A DNA stretch of 64,000 nucleotides from Chloroflexota bacterium (GCA_023389575.1 JAEWEG010000077.1:1-64000); one strand, 5' to 3'. Counted from the stretch's first letter, positions 17,411-25,998 are shown. Numbers and translations are program-made. Notes: a model not told the origin generated them from the sequence alone.

Positions 17411-17995
17411 TCAGGCGGCGGGCGGCGCCTCGACCATCGGATCCTCGAAAGTGGTTTCCAGCGTCACCGGCGGGTCGAGGTCGGAGGCCACCGGCAGGAG
17501 GTCCCACAGGGTGCCACCATCCGCCGGGATCGCCGGTTCCCGGCGCGCGAGATTGGTCGCCAGGTCCATCACGATTCGCACCAGGAGGTCCACGTCCCGG
17601 CCGGAAACGACGATTTCCCAGGTCACCCGGCCCCGGCGGAAAAAGCCCGCCGCCCAGCCGCTGGCCCGGTCCGGACCGCGCGTCAGCCACGAGATCACCG
17701 ACCCTGGGATACCGTCCAGCTCGGGTGGCGGGGTGTGTCCCCGCATGGCGAACACGCCGATGCCCATGCCCGGCGAGGTCCGTCCCGCGTCGTCCAGCAA
17801 CGCCAGTCGCCGGTTCTCGGCGGCGATGGACGATGCCTCGTTCCAGGCGATGACGGTGAGGTAGTCGAGGCTCGCATCGGTCCCGGCGAAGGCCCGGCCC
17901 GCCATCCGGGGACCAGCCGCCCGAAACGACCGGGGGCGGTGCTTCATGGGTATCAGCCAGGGAATAAAGCGATGGGCGAGGTGACGGCGTTCCAT
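17411..17995 (-). CDS. Member 4 of a secreted paralogue array, unknown function
   Basis: A 194-residue protein. The start at 17995 is set by AAAGGAG 8 bases upstream; the frame stays open to 18238 but inside the previous gene. It has a basic N terminus (MERRHLAHRF) without a clear hydrophobic core, so export is less certain than for its relatives. The core matches the upstream gene: VTWEIVVSGRDVDLLVRIVM, then DLATNLA and GGTLWDLLPVASDLDPP, compared with VWSIVTTGEDRDAM and GGLWDLLPTEDDLPGE there. It is the last of four tandem related genes. Confidence 0.65.
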   Translation of the reverse strand: MERRHLAHRFIPWLIPMKHRPRSFRAAGPRMAGRAFAGTDASLDYLTVIAWNEASSIAAENRRLALLDDAGRTSPGMGIGVFAMRGHTPPPELDGIPGSVISWLTRGPDRASGWAAGFFRRGRVTWEIVVSGRDVDLLVRIVMDLATNLARREPAIPADGGTLWDLLPVASDLDPPVTLETTFEDPMVEAPPAA

Positions 17996-18116
17996 GACGA
18001 AGACTCCTTTCGCGGCAACGAAAAGAACCTCCGGCATCACATCATCCCCGCGAGTCTTTCCATTTCCCAGCAGGAGGAACGCCGGCCCGTCCCCGCTGGT
18101 TCCCGAACGGCCCCAT

Positions 18117-18761
18117 CTACTCGAACGGCGGGATCGGGGTGCCCTCGGGCGTGTACCGGTTGTCCTGCTCGACAATCTGGTACAGGCGAAACTCGCCGGG
18201 CAGGTCGTCCTCGGTCGGAAGCAGGTCCCACAGCCCACCCACGAACGGATGCTCCACCTCCGGCGTGGCCGGCATGCCTCGCGAAAGCAGGTCGTGGCCT
18301 ACCTCCGTGATCAGCGAGTACATCGCGTCCCGGTCTTCACCGGTCGTCACGATGCTCCACACGAACAGGTCCTGATGGAAGAACCCGCCCGCGAACAGCA
18401 TCTCCCTCACGCCATCGCCGACCACCTCAACCCACGACTTCAGCGAACCCGGCAGGCTCGAAAGGGGAAACTCCTCGACCTCAAGGATGGAGATGTCATC
18501 GGCGAGGTCCGGCGCCGTGGCCTGGTCGGCCAGCGCCCCACGGCCGGCACTCGCCAGGTCCCTGGACGCATACCGCCAGACCGTCACCGTGATGGACCGC
18601 ACGTCCGCACCAGCGCGCTCGTCGACGAACACCCGTCCAACCCAGTCCTCGGGCGAATGGTGCCCGGGGGCCACCGGCGTGGCGCGCACCGTCGCATCCA
18701 CGCCCGCCAGCAGGCCGCCCACCAGCCCAATCGCGGCGAACCGCCGCCGGGTCAGGATCAT
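18117..18761 (-). CDS. Member 3 of a secreted paralogue array, unknown function
   Basis: A 214-residue protein with a signal peptide (MILTRRRFAAIGLVGGLLAG) and a mature start RATPVAPGHH. The conserved region runs from VRSITVTVWRY through LFVWSIVTTGEDRDAMYSLI to GLWDLLPTEDDLPGEF. It shares the WxxxxxxR...GxxWDLLP layout with its neighbours, but sequence identity is modest. Its start overlaps the stop of the upstream gene by four bases, so they are translationally coupled. No known family was recognised. Confidence 0.7.
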   Translation of the reverse strand: MILTRRRFAAIGLVGGLLAGVDATVRATPVAPGHHSPEDWVGRVFVDERAGADVRSITVTVWRYASRDLASAGRGALADQATAPDLADDISILEVEEFPLSSLPGSLKSWVEVVGDGVREMLFAGGFFHQDLFVWSIVTTGEDRDAMYSLITEVGHDLLSRGMPATPEVEHPFVGGLWDLLPTEDDLPGEFRLYQIVEQDNRYTPEGTPIPPFE

Positions 18762-19429
18762 CCCGGGGCTCCGCAGCCGCTATCGACCGGCGTGGCGGAG
18801 GGTCCCATCGGCGCCACCGGGATATCCAGCCACTCATCGTCCTCCCGCGGTTGTTCAGCCGGATTGCCCACGACACTCATTCCGGCGGGCACATCCTCCG
18901 GTGTTGGCAGGTACTCCTCAAGTTCCAGCGTCCCACACGGAGGCGGAACTCGTTCGCCCAACTCCACCATCAGGTCGCTGGCAAGATCACGTGCCTGCTC
19001 GCGTCCGGCCGCGCTAATCCACACGTCCCACACCTGCGCGCCACGGCGCATCGTGAACAGCAGCCATGCCGTGTGATAGGCCGCCACTCCCACGGTGGTG
19101 CTCCACTCCATCGCGATCACGACCAGGTCGTCCGGCACGCCGGGAACGGCCCATTCTTCAACCTCGGACTGGTAGAACTCACCAGCGGGCAGGTCGCTTC
19201 CAGCCTCCCCCGCCAAATGTCGCTGGAACCAGGCGGCATCATCCTCGTCCGGCCACAGGCTGACCCGGGTGAACACTGACCTGACCATGTCATCGGCGCT
19301 GGCGCCGTACCCGTTCCAGGCAATATCCAGGGCTCCCCGTTCCACCGTCGGAGTCTGGGCCACGCCGTGCGTCACCGGCATCGAAATGCATCCAGCCAAG
19401 ACTGCCGCGATCAATCGTCGACGATTCAT
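18758..19429 (-). CDS. Member 2 of a secreted paralogue array, unknown function
   Basis: A 223-residue protein with signal MNRRRLIAAVLAGCISMPVT and a likely mature start at AQTPTVERG. It is clearly homologous to the next upstream gene: SVFTRVSLWPDEDDAAWFQ, EAGSDLPAGEFYQSEVEEWA, GVPDDL, AMEWSTTVGVAAYHTAW, FTMRRGAQVWDVWISAAGRE. The C terminus is Pro-rich and ends SATPVDSGCGAPG. GGAGG precedes the ATG and the gap to the upstream stop is 20 bases. The function is unknown; the fold looks alpha/beta with a single long domain. Confidence 0.75.
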   Translation of the reverse strand: MNRRRLIAAVLAGCISMPVTHGVAQTPTVERGALDIAWNGYGASADDMVRSVFTRVSLWPDEDDAAWFQRHLAGEAGSDLPAGEFYQSEVEEWAVPGVPDDLVVIAMEWSTTVGVAAYHTAWLLFTMRRGAQVWDVWISAAGREQARDLASDLMVELGERVPPPCGTLELEEYLPTPEDVPAGMSVVGNPAEQPREDDEWLDIPVAPMGPSATPVDSGCGAPG

Positions 19430-19449
19430 GAGTGTCCTCCCTGCATTCG

Positions 19450-20142
19450 TTACGAGGAGATGGTCTGGCCTCGGGATGCGGGATCGCCGCAGCCCGGCGT
19501 GGCCGGAGTGGCTACTGGCAATGGCGTCGCGATCGACGGCACCACCGGGAAGTCGAGGTCATCATCGGCGACCTCCCCCTCGATGCGTTCCACCTCGTTC
19601 GGGATCACGTCGGCGCGCGGCAGGAAATCCGTCGCCTCGCCCGACCAGCAATCGGGATCGAGATGCGTGAGCGGGTCGGCCAGCATGGCGACCGCGGTGT
19701 CGCGAACCTGCTCGCGCTCGGCCCCGCTGATCCAGATGTCCCACACCATCGCGTCCTTGCGCATGGTGTACAGGCCCCATTCGGTGCGATAGGCCGCGAA
19801 CCCGATGGTGGTGTGCCATTCCATGGCCGCCGGCGTCACGTCATCGGGAAGGCCGGAAATCGCCCACTCGACGTGGTCCGACTCGTAAAACTCGCCTTCT
19901 GGCAGATCGCTCCCCGCCTTTCCCATCACGAATTCCTGGAAGGCGGCCGCTCGTTCCTCGTCGTCCCATAACGACACCCGGGAGACGATGGACCTGATGC
20001 CGCTGTCGTCATCCGCCCGATAGAGAACCAGCGCCACGCTTCGGGCCTCGAACCCAGGGTCGGGCGTCTGGGCATGGACGGAAATGGCCGGAACGACGGT
20101 CAATCCGGCGACCACGGCGGCAACGAAACGACGACGATGCAT
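19450..20142 (-). CDS. Member 1 of a secreted paralogue array, unknown function
   Basis: A 230-residue protein, first gene of the array, with signal MHRRRFVAAVVAGLTVVPAI and a mature start AQTPDPGFE. The core SIVSRVSLWDDEERAAAFQE, KAGSDLPEGEFYESDHVEWA, GLPDDV, AMEWHTTIGFAAYRTEWGLY, MVWDIWISGAEREQVRD aligns almost end to end with the following gene. The C-terminal tail ATPLPVATPATPGCGD is low-complexity. GGAG precedes the ATG. A promoter is expected in the 170-base gap shared with the divergent gene at 20317. Confidence 0.75.
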   Translation of the reverse strand: MHRRRFVAAVVAGLTVVPAISVHAQTPDPGFEARSVALVLYRADDDSGIRSIVSRVSLWDDEERAAAFQEFVMGKAGSDLPEGEFYESDHVEWAISGLPDDVTPAAMEWHTTIGFAAYRTEWGLYTMRKDAMVWDIWISGAEREQVRDTAVAMLADPLTHLDPDCWSGEATDFLPRADVIPNEVERIEGEVADDDLDFPVVPSIATPLPVATPATPGCGDPASRGQTISS

Positions 20143-20316
20143 GACCTGACTCCTTTCGGCGTGTCACTACCCACAACGCCCCGGCCGCGCCACTCGTTCC
20201 CCGCGCTTCCCATCCTCCACCACCGCGTCCGCCCGCCAGACACGAAGTTGGAACCACCGGCTTGACCGCTTCGTCTTACCAGGACAGGCATATGCAAAGG
20301 GGGCGCGGCAATCGCC

Positions 20317-20982
20317 ATGACTGGGACAGACGCGATGACGAACGACGTGATGGAATCGCCGCGGAACCGGGTGGACATCCCGCGTTTCCGAACCTTCGCG
20401 GTCGCCATCGCCACCGCCGTCGCCGCCGCGTTGCTGTGCGCCCTCTACCTCGTCGGGCTCGTGATCGACCCGATCGGCGGGTACGTCTTCGCCATGCTCC
20501 TGTTCCTGGTGGCCGCGATGGCGATCGAAATGGATGCCTACGCCGCCGTGGTGGCGGGAAGCATGGGCATCCTCCAGGGCATTCGCATCCTGGAGAACCC
20601 GGGGCCGATCGGAGCCGTTGGGCCGTGCGTCATCATGCTGGCCGGTGCCTGGATCGCCCTCGCCAGCGTCCACCAGATTCGCGCGCTCGATCTCCCCTGG
20701 CGCGAAAACGACCGCCCACCCTATCGCCGCTGCGTGCTGATGCTTGGCATCGCCAGCTTCGGACTGACGCCGTTCGGGTTCCTCCCCCTCGTCGCCGGAA
20801 TCGCCTCTCGAACCATGCTCGAAGTGGCCCAGTGGCTGGCCCTGATCGCCACCCTGCTCGGCGGGTTCATCCTGGTCACCTCCCTGCTCGATGGCAACGC
20901 CACCACCTCCCTGGTGATGTGGATCGCCGCCCTGATCCCCCTGGTCATGCTCTGGCTCCTGGGCAAAATAGCCAACCAGTAA
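20317..20982 (+). CDS. Integral membrane protein of unknown function
   Basis: A 221-residue protein with about six predicted helices: VAIATAVAAALLCALYLVGL, YVFAMLLFLVAAMAIEM, a short AAVVAGSMGILQGI, GPCVIMLAGAWIALASV, CVLMLGIASFGLTPFGFLPL, ALIATLLGGFILVTSLL and WIAALIPLVMLWLLGKIA. No family motif is recognised. It lies 90 bases before the ABC exporter operon on the same strand. The start is uncertain (ATG 20317 or 20335). Confidence 0.65.
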   Translation: MTGTDAMTNDVMESPRNRVDIPRFRTFAVAIATAVAAALLCALYLVGLVIDPIGGYVFAMLLFLVAAMAIEMDAYAAVVAGSMGILQGIRILENPGPIGAVGPCVIMLAGAWIALASVHQIRALDLPWRENDRPPYRRCVLMLGIASFGLTPFGFLPLVAGIASRTMLEVAQWLALIATLLGGFILVTSLLDGNATTSLVMWIAALIPLVMLWLLGKIANQ

Positions 20983-21071
20983 CAATCCCAGCATTGCCCT
21001 GTCGGCCACGGCGTGGCAGCATTGGCGCCTGTAGCTGCTCGCGTCGCCATCATGCCCGGCAAGGATCCGTC

Positions 21072-22082
21072 GTGCCGCCCATCATCACCGTCGACTCGCT
21101 GGTCAAGGACTTTCACCGCCCGAAGCGATTCGACGGTCCCCTCGGCGGCCTGCGAACCCTGCTCACCCGCCAGTCCGTCACCACCCGCGCCGTCGACAAC
21201 GTCTCCTTCACCATCGACGAAGGCGAACTCGTGGGCTATCTCGGGGCCAACGGCGCCGGAAAATCGACCACCATCAAGATGCTCTCCGGCATCCTCGTGC
21301 CAACTTCCGGCACGGTGAAAGCGGGGGGGCTCGTTCCCTGGGAGCGGCGCGAGCAAAACGCGCTCCAGATCGGCGTCGTCTTCGGCCAGCGCACCCAGCT
21401 CTGGTGGGATCTCCCGCTGGCGGACTCGCTGAGGCTGGTCGCCAAGCTCTACCGGATGGACACCGCCCGCTACACCCGCAACCTGGAGCGCCTGGTGGAC
21501 CTGCTCGACCTCGCGTCGTTCATGGATCGCCCGGTCCGCCAGTTATCGCTGGGGCAACGGATGCGCGGCGACCTGGCCGCCGCCATGATCTACGAACCGC
21601 GCATCCTCTACCTCGACGAGCCCACCGTCGGGCTCGATGTGGTCGCCAAGGAGAAGACCCGGCAGTTCGTGGAGGAGGTCAACCGCGACAGCGGAACCAC
21701 TATCATCCTCACCACGCACGACCTCGCCGATGTCGAGCGGCTCTGCAAGCGAATCGTCTTCATCAGCCAGGGCACGGTGCTGTACGACGGTTCCGTGAAC
21801 GAACTCAAGCGCCGCTTCGCTCCCTACCGTGAACTCGTGATCACCCTCGCGCCGGAGGAAACCGCCGAGCCCACCCCCACCCGGCTCGACCTCCCCGGCG
21901 CCACGGTCACCGCCCAGGACGACGCCCGCCTCACCGTGCGGTTCGACCCCGATCAGGTCGCCGTCGCCGACCTGATCCAGGCGGTGCTCGCCCAGCACGC
22001 CGTCTCCGACATCTCCATCGTCGAACCCGATCTCGAAGGCGTGGTCCGCCAGATCACCGAAAACGGCCACCTGCTGTCATGA
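21072..22082 (+). CDS. ABC-2 type exporter ATP-binding subunit
   Basis: A 336-residue ATPase. Walker A GANGAGKSTT is at residues 58-67, the signature LSLGQRMRGDLAAA follows, then Walker B ILYLDEPTVGLD and the H-loop ILTTHDLADVERL. A C-terminal extension of about 80 residues matches the drug/ABC-2 (DrrA-like) subgroup. The insert VFGQRTQLWWDLPLADSLRL is typical of the group that works with DUF990-type permeases. The start is GTG 21072 with AAGGA upstream. Its stop overlaps the next start (ATGA), coupling it to the permease. The substrate is unknown. Confidence 0.9.
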   Translation: MPPIITVDSLVKDFHRPKRFDGPLGGLRTLLTRQSVTTRAVDNVSFTIDEGELVGYLGANGAGKSTTIKMLSGILVPTSGTVKAGGLVPWERREQNALQIGVVFGQRTQLWWDLPLADSLRLVAKLYRMDTARYTRNLERLVDLLDLASFMDRPVRQLSLGQRMRGDLAAAMIYEPRILYLDEPTVGLDVVAKEKTRQFVEEVNRDSGTTIILTTHDLADVERLCKRIVFISQGTVLYDGSVNELKRRFAPYRELVITLAPEETAEPTPTRLDLPGATVTAQDDARLTVRFDPDQVAVADLIQAVLAQHAVSDISIVEPDLEGVVRQITENGHLLS

Positions 22083-22885
22083 TCACGCTCCGCGACCTCC
22101 CGGCCCTGGCCGAAATCGCCCGCGCCAGCATTCGCTTTCACTTCACCTATCGCCTGAACGCCTTCATGGGCGTCTTCTTCATCGGCCTGCAGATCTACCT
22201 GCTGACGGTGGTCTGGAAGGCGGCTTACGGCGACCGCGCCGAGGTCGATGGCATCGCCATCGGCCAGTTGCTGGTCTACCTCACACTCGCCAACCTCCAG
22301 GTTCACTTCCTCCGCCAGGAGCTGGATGGCGACATCGAGGGGCGCATCCGTCTCGGCCAGATCAGCTTCGACCTCACCCGCCCGGTCAGCTACCCCAGCC
22401 AGTTGATGGCCGCGGCCGTCGGCGACATGATCGGCAAGCTCCCGATGCTCGCCGTCGCCTTCCCGATCGCCTACATCGCCGGAGAACTGCGCGGTCCTTC
22501 CAGCGTGGAGGCGGGATTCGGCTACGCCGCCGCCCTGTTGCTGGCGTGGGTGGTGGCCATGCTGCTCAACCTGCTCATCGGCCTCGTCAGCTTCTGGACC
22601 GTGGAGATGAACGGGTTCCGGATGATCTACAACCTCGTCGGAAACTTCGCGACCGGCGCCCTCATCCCGCTCTGGTTCATGCCCGGACCGCTTCGCGCGG
22701 TCATCGAGTTGCTCCCGTTCCAGGCCATCGCCTTCGTGCCGGTGTCCATCTACGTCGGCGAGCCGGCCACGGGAGCATTGTGGTCGGCGTTGCTACTGCA
22801 GGCGGCCTGGGCCGGCATCCTGGTGCTCGTCATCCGCTGGGTGTGGAGCCGCGCCATCCACCACACCGTGATCCAGGGAGGCTGA
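22079..22885 (+). CDS. ABC-2 family permease (DUF990-like), first subunit
   Basis: A 268-residue membrane protein with six predicted helices, including LNAFMGVFFIGLQIYLLTVV, LLVYLTLANLQVHFL and LLLAWVVAMLLNLLIGLVSF. The motif RIRLGQISFDLTRPVSYPSQ, a short cytoplasmic loop between helices, is typical of ABC-2 permeases partnered with the preceding ATPase type. It is translationally coupled to the ATPase gene and followed two bases later by the second permease, indicating a heterodimeric pore. Confidence 0.85.
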   Translation: MITLRDLPALAEIARASIRFHFTYRLNAFMGVFFIGLQIYLLTVVWKAAYGDRAEVDGIAIGQLLVYLTLANLQVHFLRQELDGDIEGRIRLGQISFDLTRPVSYPSQLMAAAVGDMIGKLPMLAVAFPIAYIAGELRGPSSVEAGFGYAAALLLAWVVAMLLNLLIGLVSFWTVEMNGFRMIYNLVGNFATGALIPLWFMPGPLRAVIELLPFQAIAFVPVSIYVGEPATGALWSALLLQAAWAGILVLVIRWVWSRAIHHTVIQGG

Positions 22886-22887
22886 GC

Positions 22888-23688
22888 ATGGACAAGATCG
22901 CCATCACCCTCGCGCTCGCCGCCGCGTCGCTCCGCTCCGAGTTCCAGTACCGCGCCAACGCCATCAGCAGCGTGATCGGCGGCATGCTGTACCAACTCAC
23001 CGGCTTCCTGGTCGTCTTCATCATCGTCGACCGCTTCAACAGCATCGGCGGCTGGTCGCTCTCCGAAATCACCTTCCTCTACGGCATGCGACTGACCTCG
23101 CACGGCATCTTCTACCTCTGCTTCTCGCAGTTGTTCGACCTCGACCGGGTGCTGATCAGCGGCGAGTTCGACCGCTTCCTGGTTCGTCCCATCCACCCGC
23201 TGCTGCAGATTTTCACCCGCAAGCTGCGCGTGAACTGCTTCGGCGACCTGATTGGCGGAACCGCCCTGCTCATCGCCGCCGCGCCCCGCGTGGACATCGA
23301 CTGGGGGCCGCTTTCGATCGCGTTTCTCATCCTCGCGGTGATCGGCGGCGCGCTGGTGGAGGGGTCGGTCCAAATCACGCTCAGCTCGCTGTCGTTCCGG
23401 TTCCTGAACGCCCTCGCGGTGCGGACCACCGCCAACGAGATCTTCAACCAGTACGGCAACTACCCGCAGCGCATCTTCCCCACCGCGCTGCAATACGGGC
23501 TCACGTTCGTGCTGCCGGTCGCCTTCGTCGCCTGGTTCCCGGCCTCCGCCCTGCTCGACCGCGCCGGCGACCTCATCGTCCCCGGCTGGCTGGCCTGGCT
23601 CGCCCCACTCGTCGGCCTCTGCGCGTTCCTGGTCGCCCTGCGCATCTGGCACCGCGCCAGCCGCGGTTACCAATCCTCGGGAACGTGA
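22888..23688 (+). CDS. ABC-2 family permease (DUF990-like), second subunit
   Basis: A 266-residue membrane protein with six predicted helices. It carries the same loop motif as its partner, here LISGEFDRFLVRPIHPLLQI, plus SEFQYRANAISSVIGGMLYQ at the N terminus and GLTFVLPVAFVAWFPASALL near the end, all matching the DUF990/ABC-2 permease family. ATG 22888 overlaps its ribosome site with the previous stop. It is the last gene of the operon; a weak imperfect inverted repeat at about 23690-23716 may end the transcript. Confidence 0.85.
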   Translation: MDKIAITLALAAASLRSEFQYRANAISSVIGGMLYQLTGFLVVFIIVDRFNSIGGWSLSEITFLYGMRLTSHGIFYLCFSQLFDLDRVLISGEFDRFLVRPIHPLLQIFTRKLRVNCFGDLIGGTALLIAAAPRVDIDWGPLSIAFLILAVIGGALVEGSVQITLSSLSFRFLNALAVRTTANEIFNQYGNYPQRIFPTALQYGLTFVLPVAFVAWFPASALLDRAGDLIVPGWLAWLAPLVGLCAFLVALRIWHRASRGYQSSGT

Positions 23689-24277
23689 ACTATCTCTGAA
23701 GAATGAACTCAGATAGGTAGCGCTGTATACATCTGCTAGAAGGATGAGAGTTATTTAACAGATTGATGAGCGATTTCCGAAGACTTTTCGCGGGTGGGTG
23801 GATCTATCGGTCACACTTATTCAGGAATCCATTAAGTCCAAATCCTGATCATTTGGTCCGGAAAGGAGAGGGCGGCTGGCGGTTTCGTGCGCGCGTGCCT
23901 GGTGGCATCATGCGTCAGGCCATGACAATGGGACATACGATGGTCATGGTGAACGGTCCTTTCCGAAGGGTGGGCGATATTTTCCTAGCCAGGGAACGCA
24001 TCGAAGCCACGAAACCCGCCAACCTCTTCCGTATTCGCCTCATCTCCATCGTGGTCACGCGCGGTCTGATCCAGCGCGCCAGCATCCGTTATGGCAGGGC
24101 ACGCCGACTGACCTCCCGCCGCCTCCCATGATGCCCATTGCCGGTCACTCTATGAGTGACCGGCAATGGGGGACATCCTCTTCACTACCGTCAGGCGGAC
24201 CTGCTGCCAATGACACGAAAAACTCGTCATCGACTGAACAGTAAGGTATTGTCCTCCCTGCTCATTGGCGGTCTCTC
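23689..24277. other. Intergenic region with a perfect 17-bp hairpin
   Basis: About 590 bases with no credible gene. A frame at 23763-24131 (122 codons) is Arg/Met/Ile-rich and shows no domain. The left 170 bases are A+T-rich. The outstanding item is the hairpin at 24134-24170. Confidence 0.5.
24134..24170. terminator. Perfect 17-bp inverted repeat with a 3-base loop
   Basis: CCCATTGCCGGTCACTC (24134-24150), TAT, GAGTGACCGGCAATGGG (24154-24170). The stem is very stable but no T run follows on either strand. It lies 108 bases past the stop of the minus-strand gene at 24278, so it may end that transcript or stabilise its 3' end. Confidence 0.5.
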
Positions 24278-24982
24278 TTATCTGCCCGAACAATAGCCGG
24301 ACAATTCGGTGACTCCCACGACTCCGTCTAAATCCCAGTCTCTGCCGGAATCGTTGAGCATCATGCATGCGCCATACCCAGTCGCGGGAGCCGCGCAGGC
24401 CGAGGTATTGCCTGCCGAATCTGTGCAGTAAAGCTGTGGCACGATAGGTCCGCCGCCCATCGACACGGTCCAGCTCTCGCACTCTTGAGACGCGATGCAG
24501 TAGGTGTTGTACTCCCACCACCGGCCTCCCCAATAAACGTGAGTATCGCTCCTGACTTCGGTGTCTACTAAGATTGACCCGTCACTGTAAGTGATAATTG
24601 GGTTGTAATAGTAGGACCACGTCAATTCAGAGAATGAGAACTGCAGCCAGTGTCCAGACGTGTATCCGACCAAGAATATCGGATCGCCGGCGCCTATACC
24701 CTGACTCATCTGTATGCATCCGGCAGCCAACCATGCAGAACCATTCCAGTGCTCGTAGCAGGTCGGAGACATGGGATCGAGGCGATGATATGTTGCCGGA
24801 TCGCATCCGAGATTTTGGGTGAGTGACATTGATGAAAGTGACAGATAGTATAGACATCCATCATCCAGCCATAACTGAATGCCGTCTTCAGCTCGGACGG
24901 GCGAAGACTGACCAATGAACACGCCAGACAGACAGAGAATCGTAACCACGCGGATCAGTTGGGGCAGTCGGATGCGTTTCAC
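24278..24982 (-). CDS. Exported Cys-rich protein with an EF-hand-like C terminus
   Basis: A 234-residue protein with a signal peptide (residues about 1-31, ending SSPVRAED). The mature part is rich in Cys, Trp and Tyr (about ten Cys), suggesting disulfides. Near the end, DSGRDWDLDGVVGVTEL has the D-x-D-x-D-G spacing of a calcium loop, as in dockerin or EF-hand motifs, just before the final ELSGYCSGR. No family is recognised. The start is a GTG with AAGGA 8 bases upstream. GC is clearly below that of the ABC operon. Confidence 0.65.
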   Translation of the reverse strand: MKRIRLPQLIRVVTILCLSGVFIGQSSPVRAEDGIQLWLDDGCLYYLSLSSMSLTQNLGCDPATYHRLDPMSPTCYEHWNGSAWLAAGCIQMSQGIGAGDPIFLVGYTSGHWLQFSFSELTWSYYYNPIITYSDGSILVDTEVRSDTHVYWGGRWWEYNTYCIASQECESWTVSMGGGPIVPQLYCTDSAGNTSACAAPATGYGACMMLNDSGRDWDLDGVVGVTELSGYCSGR

Positions 24983-25110
24983 TGGCTAATCCTTTTCCAT
25001 CTCACCAAGTGGGCTGTGAGACAAAAGCAAATGGAAGTGATCGAGACCTTCGAGGGATCCTGCCGAACAGCCACTGCCTCCCTCTGGTCGCCGGCGTCGA
25101 TGTGACGCCA

Positions 25111-25146
25111 CACGCGCCCGCAGGAGTCTCGCCCTGCGGGTGCGTG
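25111..25146. terminator. Stem-loop downstream of the 25172 gene
   Basis: CACGCGCCCGCAGG (25111-25124), an 8-base loop, CCTGCGGGTGCGTG (25133-25146): 14 pairs with one wobble. It is 25 bases past the stop of the minus-strand exported protein and probably ends its transcript. Confidence 0.6.
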
Positions 25147-25171
25147 CTGGATCAGATGAAATCCTTGACCA

Positions 25172-25663
25172 CTAACAGCGGGGCTGATTGTAGTAGTACG
25201 CCCCCAGATAATATGTCCCTAGTCTGAGCGAGGTGCCTGTGGCTGTTCCTGCATAGGTGTTGCCTGAATGGGTCACACCGGTCCAGCAGCTAAAGCCGTA
25301 AATTGGCAAGTAGTTACTTTTCTCCGTGGAGTAAAAGGAAGACATGTAATAGTGATTGTGTCCCGGCATGCCCACGAAGGTGGCACACCCAGCCGAACTC
25401 AGTCGTCCACTCTTGTACTTAATGTATTGCGACCCGTTCCATTTGTAGAGTGTCACTGGGTAGTTAGCGGCCACGGCGCCGTTTGGCTTGAGAAAACAAC
25501 CACTCACGTTAGTCGTGTGGGAAGCCACGGCTGGAGCGGATGGCATGATGGCCAGTCCCGACCCAACAACCAGCGCGATGAGTAGCGCAAGGACAGCGGC
25601 ACGTAGACTGGACAGGGTGCGACGCACGGGGGAAGGAGCATCGGCGGTGCAAGCGGTATTCAT
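25172..25663 (-). CDS. Exported small Tyr/Cys-rich protein of unknown function
   Basis: A 163-residue protein. The signal region (TLSSLRAAVLALLIALVVGS) ends near APAVASH. The mature part of about 115 residues has four Cys (SGCFLKPNG, AGCATFVG, FSCWTG, terminal QPRC) and a Tyr-rich, beta-looking sequence: YPVTLYKWNGSQYIKYKSG, HNHYYMSSFYSTEKS, LRLGTYYLGAYYYN. It could be a small adhesin- or inhibitor-like domain, but no family is recognised. ATG 25663 has AAAGGG upstream. It is divergent from the 49-codon gene at 25849. Confidence 0.6.
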   Translation of the reverse strand: MNTACTADAPSPVRRTLSSLRAAVLALLIALVVGSGLAIMPSAPAVASHTTNVSGCFLKPNGAVAANYPVTLYKWNGSQYIKYKSGRLSSAGCATFVGMPGHNHYYMSSFYSTEKSNYLPIYGFSCWTGVTHSGNTYAGTATGTSLRLGTYYLGAYYYNQPRC

Positions 25664-25848
25664 CGGAGCATCCCTTTGGATAACTAGCCCATAAGCCGAA
25701 ACGTTATGGTCCGCGCTGGACCTATATGCAGCATGCTGCAGGGCCGCTCCGTCTGTAGCCATCTGCGACACACTGCCGGTGTGCTCCGCAACACAGGGGA
25801 GTGTCGTGTCAACGCACCAGACACATTTTCAGTCACAAGGAAACTCAC

Positions 25849-25998
25849 ATGGCAAGGTTTCAGGTGGGGGATGTTCCGTCAGCAACCCTGATTGACGAAG
25901 CAAACGATCCCCGTCAGATTGCGGAAACAGTCCAGGCACTCATCGACCAGAAAGCGTCGAACATTCTCGACGATCTCTCGCTAAGCGAAGGCAAGTGA
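25849..25998 (+). CDS. Small acidic protein of 49 residues, unknown function
   Basis: MARFQVGDVPSATLIDEAND begins a 49-residue soluble acidic peptide, rich in helix-forming residues (PRQIAETVQALIDQKASNIL) and ending LSLSEGK. AAGGAAA lies about 6 bases upstream of the ATG, and the composition is protein-like. There is no signal, Cys or transmembrane segment. It could be a small regulator or a leader-type peptide, and nothing nearby decides this. The region has lower GC than the surroundings. Confidence 0.5.
   Translation: MARFQVGDVPSATLIDEANDPRQIAETVQALIDQKASNILDDLSLSEGK

Noticed and set aside
20262..21071. 5' extension of the ABC ATPase frame
   Set aside because: It is out of frame over a real membrane-protein gene (20317-20982) and is Arg/Pro-rich.
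23763..24131. 122-codon plus-strand frame in the gap after the ABC-2 operon
   Set aside because: Arg/Met/Ile-rich with no domain, no ribosome site that fits, and ends against the hairpin; treated as noncoding.
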